Source: an uncultured Pelagibacteraceae bacterium (lineage in GTDB: Bacteria; Pseudomonadota; Alphaproteobacteria; Pelagibacterales; Pelagibacteraceae). Taken from it: a DNA stretch of 49,085 nt. Under the pieces are notes generated by a model, which had not been told where the DNA came from, did not search any database, and was given only the letters and a program-made list of their open reading frames with translations. How positions within the stretch are numbered: the stretch's first letter is position 1; every line of letters starts with the position of its first letter. The stretch is taken from the NCBI GenBank assembly GCA_902629215.1, contig CACOQC010000005.1, positions 1 through 49,085 on the forward strand. Reading direction: 5' to 3'. Positions 42,484 to 49,085 of this stretch are shown here, in pieces. The translations under genes and the position numbers were made by a program.

Positions 42484-44548
42484 TAGTAGCTTTTAACAAT
42501 TGAAAATTTGTAAAATTTTGGAATGTTTTACATAACATATTAATAAGTTCCAATCGATTTTTTCTTAAAGTCTCATTTTCTTCATTTACTTTTACATTGT
42601 CAAAAAATTCGAAGATCTCTTTTCTAGCATTAGCTAAAATTGATAGTGATTTTTCATAATTTTCATCATTATTTATAGTAGAATAATACTTATTAATTTC
42701 ATTTACCTTTTTATATAAATTTTTTTCAAAATCACTTTTAAAAATTCCTGGATCAGTTGTATTATCCATTTCAATTTTTTTATTTTTCATCTCATTATCT
42801 AATATGTTAGAAGCTCTTTTAAAACTAGAAGTAATATCTATACCAATTTGATTATTTATTATTTTATTAAGACATCGTGCCTTTTCATAAGATGAAAACA
42901 ATTTATTTAGTGAAAAAGTAGATATTATAGCATCGATTATATCATACCGTATCTCCTTTTCTTTTAAATAGTGTTTAAATCTATCTTTCAGAAAATCTTT
43001 TAACTCTTTTTGTAAATTTTTGTTAGAAAGATAAAAACCTTGATCTTCATATAAACTTGAAGAATAATTCAATAAATCATTTATTTTTAAGTTTTTTTTA
43101 TTTTCTATTATAGTTCTAATGATGCCAAGTGCTGCTCTCCTAAGTGCTAAAGGATCTTTCGAGCTTGTTGGTTTTTCATTTATTCCAAAAAAACCAACAA
43201 TGGTATCTATTTTATCAGTAATCGATAAAGCAACACTAAATGGTTTTTTAGGAATTTTAGAATTAAGTCCAATTGGTAAGTATTGTTCAGTTAGAGCTGA
43301 CGAAATATCTTTATCAAATCCTTGATAAGCTGAGAAATATCCACCCATTAGACCTTGAAGTTCAGGGAATTCGCCAACTAACTCAGAAGTCAAATCTGTT
43401 TTACAAATCGTTGCTGACAACTCAACTTTCTGTTTACTTATCAATAATTCATCTGAAATCATGCCGCCAATTTTTCTCATTCGTTGTACTTTATCAAAAT
43501 AATTTCCAAGACCTTTGAAAAAATTCATAGATTTTAATTCTGACACTTTCTTAACTAAATTTTGAGCTTTATCTTTGTTCCAAAAAAATTCTGCATCATT
43601 CAATCTTGCTTCTACCACCCTTTCATTTCCTATCTTAATTAGACCTTTGTTATCTTTTCTGTTGGCAACAATCAAAAATTCATTAGTAATTTGATTTTTA
43701 TCGTTGAAAGTTGGAAAATATTTTTGATGTGTCTCCATTGTTAAAATCAAAATTTCTTTAGGGATAGATAAAAATTTTTTATCAAAACTACATAATAAAA
43801 CATTTGGACTCTCTACTAAATTTACAACCTCATCAATTAATTTAGGATTATCATTAATTTTTAATCCCTTTTTAGCCAAAATTTTTAAAAAATTTCGATT
43901 TATTATTTTTAGTCTTTTATTTTGATCGATAAATACTCCCTGTTTTTCAAAAAACTTTTGATAAGATTTAAAGTTATCAAATGTTTTTTTCTTTTCTTCA
44001 AGATCCTTATCCACAAAAGTTGAATTTGAAGAAACAATGTGATGAAAATTAAAACTAACTATTTTTTTATCAAATACTGACAAAATTGATTTTAATGGTC
44101 TTCCCCAATTTAGGTCAAACTCACCCCATTTCATTGACTTTTTCCATTGATATTCACCTAAAATTTTCGGAATAAAATCTAGTAAAAGATCATGTGTTTT
44201 TAATAATTTTGACTCTGTTTTATAGAAGTAAAATTCACCTTTTTCTATTTTTTTTTTATATAAACTTTTTTTATTAATCTTGTTAGATCTAATAAAACCC
44301 TCAATTGCTTTTTCTGGGGCTTCAGTCTTAGGTCCTCTAATTTCTTCAGTTTTGATTTTAATTTGTTTGTCTAAACCTTCAAAAACTACAACTAATCTGT
44401 TTGGTGAGGAAAATGAAAAATTTTTTTTAAATTTAATCAATCTTTGATCAAACAAATTTTTAAAATCATCTAAAATTTTTTTTCTTAAACTTTTCTGAAG
44501 TTCAGCAGGAATTTCTTCACTAAAAAGCTCTAAAAAAAATTCTGACAT
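42476..44548 (-). CDS. glyS: Glycyl-tRNA synthetase beta subunit
   Basis: 690 residues. It begins EFFLELFSEEIPAELQ, the GlyS hallmark, and contains the NRKDNKG region and the C-terminal anticodon-binding part. It forms the alpha2-beta2 bacterial enzyme with GlyQ, encoded 1 bp upstream. It is lysine-rich, reflecting the AT-rich genome. Confidence 0.96.
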   Translation of the reverse strand: MSEFFLELFSEEIPAELQKSLRKKILDDFKNLFDQRLIKFKKNFSFSSPNRLVVVFEGLDKQIKIKTEEIRGPKTEAPEKAIEGFIRSNKINKKSLYKKKIEKGEFYFYKTESKLLKTHDLLLDFIPKILGEYQWKKSMKWGEFDLNWGRPLKSILSVFDKKIVSFNFHHIVSSNSTFVDKDLEEKKKTFDNFKSYQKFFEKQGVFIDQNKRLKIINRNFLKILAKKGLKINDNPKLIDEVVNLVESPNVLLCSFDKKFLSIPKEILILTMETHQKYFPTFNDKNQITNEFLIVANRKDNKGLIKIGNERVVEARLNDAEFFWNKDKAQNLVKKVSELKSMNFFKGLGNYFDKVQRMRKIGGMISDELLISKQKVELSATICKTDLTSELVGEFPELQGLMGGYFSAYQGFDKDISSALTEQYLPIGLNSKIPKKPFSVALSITDKIDTIVGFFGINEKPTSSKDPLALRRAALGIIRTIIENKKNLKINDLLNYSSSLYEDQGFYLSNKNLQKELKDFLKDRFKHYLKEKEIRYDIIDAIISTFSLNKLFSSYEKARCLNKIINNQIGIDITSSFKRASNILDNEMKNKKIEMDNTTDPGIFKSDFEKNLYKKVNEINKYYSTINNDENYEKSLSILANARKEIFEFFDNVKVNEENETLRKNRLELINMLCKTFQNFTNFQLLKATNE

Positions 44549-44549
44549 T

Positions 44550-45431
44550 CTATACTTGTGAGTCTATCCAAACTGCTGCTACTGATTTTGTTATTTCTCT
44601 TATTCTACTTATATACTCAGCTCTTTGTGCAACACTAATGACACCTCTTGCATCCAGTATATTAAAAATATGACTTGCTTTTAAACACTGGTCATACGCA
44701 GGTAAAGATATTTTTTTTTCAACCAATGATTTTGCTTCACTTTCAAACATATCAAAAATTTTAAAAAGATTGCCAGTATTTGCATGATCAAAATTATACG
44801 CAGAAAACTCTTTTTCAGCTTGATGAAAAACTTCTCTATATTCTATACCATCGTTGTTCCAAATTAAATCATAAACATTTTTTTTCTGTTGTGTAAACAT
44901 ACAAATTCTTTCTAAGCCATAAGTTATTTCAACTGAGATAGGTTTGCACTCGAAACCAGCCATTTGTTGAAAATATGTGAATTGAGTAATTTCCATTCCA
45001 TCACACCAAACTTCCCATCCAAGTCCTGCTGCACCAAGTGTAGGACTTTCCCAATCATCCTCAACAAACCTAATATCATGGTCTTTATGATCAATGCCTA
45101 TAACTGACAAACTATTTAAATAAAGTTTTTTAATATTTGTTGGAGAGGGTTTTATTATCACTTGAAATTGATAATAATGTTGAAGTCTATTAGGGTTGTC
45201 ACCGTATCTACCATCTGTTGGTCTTCTTGATGGTTGTACATAAGCAGCTTTCCACGGATTAGGTCCCAAAGATCTTAAAGTGGTTGCTGGATGAAATGTT
45301 CCAGCTCCAACTTCCATATCATAAGGTTGTAAAATCACACAACCATGTTTACTCCAAAATTTTTGTAAATTTAAAATTATATCTTGAAAAGTTTGATGCT
45401 TAAGTTTTTTTTTATCTTTTTTAGAGGCCAT
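44550..45431 (-). CDS. glyQ: Glycyl-tRNA synthetase alpha subunit
   Basis: 293 residues, the normal length. Motifs seen are [46 protein letters not shown] and [19 protein letters not shown]. It charges tRNA-Gly together with GlyS. Its start overlaps the upstream peptidase gene by 11 bp. Confidence 0.97.
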   Translation of the reverse strand: MASKKDKKKLKHQTFQDIILNLQKFWSKHGCVILQPYDMEVGAGTFHPATTLRSLGPNPWKAAYVQPSRRPTDGRYGDNPNRLQHYYQFQVIIKPSPTNIKKLYLNSLSVIGIDHKDHDIRFVEDDWESPTLGAAGLGWEVWCDGMEITQFTYFQQMAGFECKPISVEITYGLERICMFTQQKKNVYDLIWNNDGIEYREVFHQAEKEFSAYNFDHANTGNLFKIFDMFESEAKSLVEKKISLPAYDQCLKASHIFNILDARGVISVAQRAEYISRIREITKSVAAVWIDSQV

Positions 45432-46227
45432 ATTTTTGCCAAACAGATTTTTCTTCTAATATATTTACAAATTGATCTACATGATCGTTTGAAGCTGAAA
45501 ACTTTTTACTTAACCAACTTTTAGTTTTTTCAAATTTTTTGATGACTACATCTTCTCCAAATTTTTCTCTTAAAATTTGATGAGCATCACCGATTTCATC
45601 AATCAAACCAAGATCTTTAGCTTTAGCACCAGACCAAAATTCTCCTGAAAATAATTCTATTTCTTTTTTTTTTAATTTAGAACCTCTGCTTTTTTCAACG
45701 ACATTAATAAAATCTTTATGTAAATCTAATTGAATATTTTTTAGTCTTTCAATGTCCTCTTTTTTTTCTTCAAGAAAAGGATCTAAGGTACTTTTATTTT
45801 TACCAGCTGTATGAACTCTTCTCTCAACTCCTATTTTTTTTATTAATTCAGTAAATCCAAAAGATGAATAAATTACACCTATGGATCCTATAATTGAACT
45901 AGAGTTTGCATATATTTCATCTCCAGCACATGCAATTAAATAACCTCCAGATGCTGCCACATCTTCTGCAAAAACTATTACTTTTTTTTTATTTTTATGG
46001 GCTTGTTGTCTAATAAAATTATAAATTAAGTGTGACTGAACTGGAGATCCTCCTGGTGAATTAATCGTAATTGCTACACAAGGTGCTTTTTTTACTGAAA
46101 ATGCCTTAGAAATAATTTCCTCTTGACCAGAAAAGTCTATTCCTTGTTTAAATTTTCCAACGTTACCAATCACACCACTTAATTTAATATGTGGAACTAT
46201 TTTTTTCTTTTTTAAAAAAGAGAGCAT
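45421..46227 (-). CDS. S49-family signal peptide peptidase (SppA/SohB-like)
   Basis: 268 residues. It is a ClpP-fold serine protease with the [10 protein letters not shown] oxyanion region, the catalytic Ser in [13 protein letters not shown] and the probable general-base Lys in [31 protein letters not shown] is conserved. No N-terminal membrane helix is visible, unlike classical SppA, so it is probably cytoplasmic or peripheral. It clears cleaved signal peptides or membrane protein fragments. It is first in a unit with glyQ, glyS and ppdK, divergent to the prenyl synthase gene. Confidence 0.9.
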   Translation of the reverse strand: MLSFLKKKKIVPHIKLSGVIGNVGKFKQGIDFSGQEEIISKAFSVKKAPCVAITINSPGGSPVQSHLIYNFIRQQAHKNKKKVIVFAEDVAASGGYLIACAGDEIYANSSSIIGSIGVIYSSFGFTELIKKIGVERRVHTAGKNKSTLDPFLEEKKEDIERLKNIQLDLHKDFINVVEKSRGSKLKKKEIELFSGEFWSGAKAKDLGLIDEIGDAHQILREKFGEDVVIKKFEKTKSWLSKKFSASNDHVDQFVNILEEKSVWQKYGL

Positions 46228-46262
46228 TTTAGATCTTTATAGAATTTTCATATGAATATAAA

Positions 46263-46307
46263 GACACCTTATAATTGAAGATTCAGGTGCGTCAATTGAT
46301 AGGTGTC
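46263..46307. promoter_or_regulatory. Inverted repeat in a divergent promoter region
   Basis: Arms 46263-46278 (GACACCTTATAATTGA) and 46292-46307 (TCAATTGATAGGTGTC) pair at 13 of 16 positions around a 13-base loop. It sits in the 113-bp spacer between the divergent peptidase and polyprenyl synthase genes. It could be an operator or an mRNA leader hairpin. There is no T run, so a terminator is unlikely. Confidence 0.55.
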
Positions 46308-46340
46308 AAATGAAACTTTTTGTACTAATTTGCTGACTAA

Positions 46341-47354
46341 ATGGGAAGTGTAATTCAATTAAAAAACAAAATTAACAATTCTTACTTTCAACTAAAAAAT
46401 TCAGTTGAAGATAAGTTATTTTTAGTCGAAGAAAAAATTAAATCAAAATTAGAAAGCAACGTTGATTTAGTTCAAAAGATGACTGATTATCATCTAGATA
46501 CAGGTGGCAAAAGATTAAGGGCCTTGCTTACTTTAGTCTCTGCAAAATTATGTGGATATAAAAAAGGGGTAAGAGACATTAATTTAGCAGCTTGTGTTGA
46601 GCTTATTCATTCAGCGACTTTAATGCATGATGATGTGATAGATAATGGCTCAGTAAGAAGAGGAAAAAAAACATTGAACAAAATTTGGGGTAACCATTCT
46701 TCTGTCTTGGTGGGTGACTATTTACTCAGTAGATGTTTTGAGATGATGGTAGAGGATGGAAATATTGAAGTTTTGAAATTATTATCCTCAACTTCCTCAA
46801 AAATTGCACAAGGTGAAGTTTTACAACTGCAGCATAAAGGTGAGATAGATATGTTGGAAGAAACTTATTTAAAAATTATTTCTGCAAAAACTGCTGAATT
46901 ATTTGCAGCGGCAACTAAAGTTGGTGCAATATTATCAGGAGTGGAAACAAAAGAGAAAGAGGCTTTAGAGTTTTATGGAAAAAATCTTGGACTAACTTTT
47001 CAAATAGCTGATGATACTTTGGATTATAATTCAGAATTAAAGTTGTTTGGGAAAAAAATTGGTAAAGATTTTTACGAAGGAAAAATTACACTGCCAATAA
47101 TTTTATTATTTCAAAAGGCTGATCATGCTGAAAAAGAAAGACTAAGGAAAATTTTTTTAAATAACAATAGAGAAGAAAGTAACTTGAAATATACTTTATC
47201 CTTAATAAAAAAATATAATATTATTAATAATTGCTATCAAAAAGCACACCATTATATCAATCTAGCCTCTAATTCATTATCTGTGTTCGATGACAGTGAG
47301 GAAAAAACTATTTTAGAAAATCTAACATCATTTAGTTTATCCAGGGATTTTTAA
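46341..47354 (+). CDS. ispB: Polyprenyl (octaprenyl-type) diphosphate synthase
   Basis: 337 residues. It is a trans-isoprenyl chain-elongating enzyme that makes the ubiquinone side chain. The first aspartate-rich motif is LMHDDVIDNGSVRRGK (95-110), the second is QIADDTLDYN, and GGKRLRALLTL is also present. Large-chain synthases have small residues before the first motif, here ATLMHDD, consistent with a long product; the exact length is unknown. Its 3' end overlaps pdxH by 4 bp, tail to tail. Confidence 0.93.
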   Translation: MGSVIQLKNKINNSYFQLKNSVEDKLFLVEEKIKSKLESNVDLVQKMTDYHLDTGGKRLRALLTLVSAKLCGYKKGVRDINLAACVELIHSATLMHDDVIDNGSVRRGKKTLNKIWGNHSSVLVGDYLLSRCFEMMVEDGNIEVLKLLSSTSSKIAQGEVLQLQHKGEIDMLEETYLKIISAKTAELFAAATKVGAILSGVETKEKEALEFYGKNLGLTFQIADDTLDYNSELKLFGKKIGKDFYEGKITLPIILLFQKADHAEKERLRKIFLNNNREESNLKYTLSLIKKYNIINNCYQKAHHYINLASNSLSVFDDSEEKTILENLTSFSLSRDF

Positions 47355-47977
47355 GGACTTAAAAGACTTTTAGCCCAATTATTATTTTCATCCAAAATAT
47401 ACTTCAATCTTTCGTGAATTCTATTATCTCCATCCAACCAAAATTCAATACTAGAAGGTTTTAGATTCCAGCCTGACCAGTAACTTGGCCTTGGTACTTT
47501 ATCCTTATCTTTAAATTTATTTTTGAATTCTTCTATAGTATTTAAAAGCTCGTCTCTACTTTTTAAAATAGTACTTTGTTTTGAAGCCCAAGCACCTATT
47601 CTGCTTTCATAAGCTCTAGAGTTATAATATTCATCAGCTGTCTTATCATCTACCTGGCTTAAAGTTCCAACTATTCTTATTTGTCTTAGTAGGCTTTTCC
47701 AATGAAAACACATTGTAGCATTTGGATTTTCTTTAATTTCATTTCCCTTCTGACTATTCAAATTTGTATAAAAAATGAATCCATTTTCATTATACTCTTT
47801 TAAAAGGACCATTCTTACTGAGGGAATTCCTTCTTTGTTAGCTGTGCCTAAAGCAAGAGCATTTGGATCGTTTATTTCTTTCTTTTTGGCCTCATCAAAC
47901 CAATTCTGAAATAATTCAAAAGGATTATCAAGATCTAAAAAGCATTTATTAAGCCCTAATAAGTTTTTTTGATTCAT
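47351..47977 (-). CDS. pdxH: Pyridoxamine 5'-phosphate oxidase
   Basis: 208 residues. This FMN enzyme makes pyridoxal 5'-phosphate. Characteristic parts are PSVRMVLLKEYNENGFIFYT, then NSQKGNEIKENPNATMCFHW, the RPSYWSGW segment and the C-terminal signature PSSIEFWLDGDNRIHERL. It is divergent from aroC across 33 bp. Confidence 0.96.
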   Translation of the reverse strand: MNQKNLLGLNKCFLDLDNPFELFQNWFDEAKKKEINDPNALALGTANKEGIPSVRMVLLKEYNENGFIFYTNLNSQKGNEIKENPNATMCFHWKSLLRQIRIVGTLSQVDDKTADEYYNSRAYESRIGAWASKQSTILKSRDELLNTIEEFKNKFKDKDKVPRPSYWSGWNLKPSSIEFWLDGDNRIHERLKYILDENNNWAKSLLSP

Positions 47978-48010
47978 AATTTAAACAAAATAATCTATAC
48001 AATATAAATA

Positions 48011-49085
48011 ATGTCATTTAATACTTTTGGAAAGGTTTTTCGTTTCACTACTTGGGGAGAGTCCCATGGTCCTGCTATTGGTTGTGTAATTGATGGTTGT
48101 CCGCCATTAATTCAATTAAAAGAAGCAGATATTCAGAGAGAATTAGATAAAAGAAAGCCCGGACAATCAAAATTCACTACCCAAAGAAGAGAGAGCGATA
48201 AGGTTCAAATTCTTTCTGGGGTTTTTGAGGGTAAAACAACTGGAACTCCCATATCGTTAATAATCCATAATGAAGACATGCGCTCAAAAGATTACAATAA
48301 TATTAAAGATAAATTTAGACCTGGACATGCTGATTTTACCTATTACAAAAAATATGGAATTAGAGATTATAGAGGAGGTGGTAGATCATCTGCTAGAGAA
48401 ACTGCAGCTAGAGTTGCTGCTGGAGCTGTAGCTAAAAAAGTTTTAGAGAAAAAATTAGGAAAAAAATTTAAAATTTCTGGAGCTGTAACACAACTAGGTA
48501 TTCTTGGATGTGACACAACAAAATGGGATGACAGGATTATCTATAAAAATCCATTTTTTTGTCCAGATAAATCAATGTTAAAAATTTGGGAAAAATATTT
48601 ATTGAGCATAAGAAAAGCAGGCTCTTCATGTGGAGCAATAATTGAAATAAGGGCAAATGGTGTTCCAGCTGGCTTGGGGGCTCCTATATATTCAAAATTA
48701 GATTCTGACATTGCTTCAGCCTTGATGAGCATTAATGCTGTTAAAGGTGTGAATATCGGCTCAGGTATGAACTCAGCTAAATTGTCCGGAGAAGAAAATT
48801 CTGATGAAATTTCACAAAATAAAAAAATGACTAAATTTAAATCAAATCATGCAGGTGGTATTCTTGGGGGTATTTCCTCAGGTCAAGAAATAATTGCGTC
48901 TTTTGCAGTAAAACCGACATCATCTATTTTAAAAAGTAGAAAAACTATTAACAAATTTGGAAAAAATACGAGTATCTCAGTTAAAGGAAGACATGATCCT
49001 TGTGTGGGTATCAGGGCTGTACCTGTTGGAGAGGCAATGCTTTCTTGTGTTTTATTAGATCATTATCTAATGAATAAAGCACAAT
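48011..49085 (+). CDS. aroC: Chorismate synthase (3' end outside window)
   Basis: 358 codons from the ATG at 48011 to the window edge, no stop yet; the family is about 360 residues, so nearly all is present. It makes chorismate from EPSP with reduced FMN, the last step of the shikimate pathway. [20 protein letters not shown] and [19 protein letters not shown] are diagnostic, as are [14 protein letters not shown] and [13 protein letters not shown]. Confidence 0.97.
   Translation, partial: MSFNTFGKVFRFTTWGESHGPAIGCVIDGCPPLIQLKEADIQRELDKRKPGQSKFTTQRRESDKVQILSGVFEGKTTGTPISLIIHNEDMRSKDYNNIKDKFRPGHADFTYYKKYGIRDYRGGGRSSARETAARVAAGAVAKKVLEKKLGKKFKISGAVTQLGILGCDTTKWDDRIIYKNPFFCPDKSMLKIWEKYLLSIRKAGSSCGAIIEIRANGVPAGLGAPIYSKLDSDIASALMSINAVKGVNIGSGMNSAKLSGEENSDEISQNKKMTKFKSNHAGGILGGISSGQEIIASFAVKPTSSILKSRKTINKFGKNTSISVKGRHDPCVGIRAVPVGEAMLSCVLLDHYLMNKAQ

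Overview
The window comes from a small, very AT-rich, densely packed alphaproteobacterial chromosome. The best fit is the SAR11 clade (Pelagibacterales). The evidence is the base composition, the near-absence of spacers, the circularly permuted two-piece tmRNA gene (an alphaproteobacterial trait), ThyX in place of ThyA as the thymidylate synthase seen here, and protein sequences typical of Pelagibacter-like bacteria. No database was consulted, so the species is not claimed.

Layout. (1) 1-1229: the 5' part of an acidic, Asn/Gln-rich protein with an integrase-arm-like DNA-binding segment, then 571 bp of non-coding DNA. This spacer carries eight copies of a 13-bp repeat, four in one orientation followed by four in the other. 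(2) 1230-14269: a type IV pilus region. It holds an RsbU-like phosphatase, the prepilin peptidase PilD, an AsmA-like protein, and a minus-strand operon pilT - fimU-like - pilV - pilW - pilX - unknown exported protein - pilY1. These supply pilus retraction, the minor-pilin tip complex and the tip adhesin; the extension ATPase, platform and major pilin are not here. (3) 14453-16606: a propeller-plus-barrel outer-membrane protein. (4) 16620-21665: small membrane proteins, MsrB, an HDAC-family amidohydrolase, a D-2-hydroxyacid dehydrogenase, an EamA exporter and a D-amino-acid dehydrogenase-like oxidase. (5) 21716-37048: a long minus-strand series read hflK-hflC-DUF2065-degP-miaA-ilvB-ilvN-ilvC-leuA-mreB-mreC-mreD-mrdA-rodA. 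It joins membrane and periplasmic quality control, tRNA modification, branched-chain amino acid synthesis and the rod-shape machinery. (6) 37099-39816: mrp and thyX (overlapping tail to tail), then permuted ssrA. A 25-bp piece of the ssrA 3' end is repeated 659 bp downstream, bracketing one small unknown gene. (7) 39817-49085: ppdK, glyS, glyQ, an S49 peptidase, a polyprenyl diphosphate synthase, pdxH and the start of aroC.

The two most unusual signals are non-coding. One is the oriented 8-site repeat array beside the DNA-binding-like protein at the left edge. The other is the direct duplication of the ssrA 3' end around a 659-bp segment that carries paired GGCACA repeats near both ends. This looks like a minimal integrated element, or its remnant, without its own integrase.
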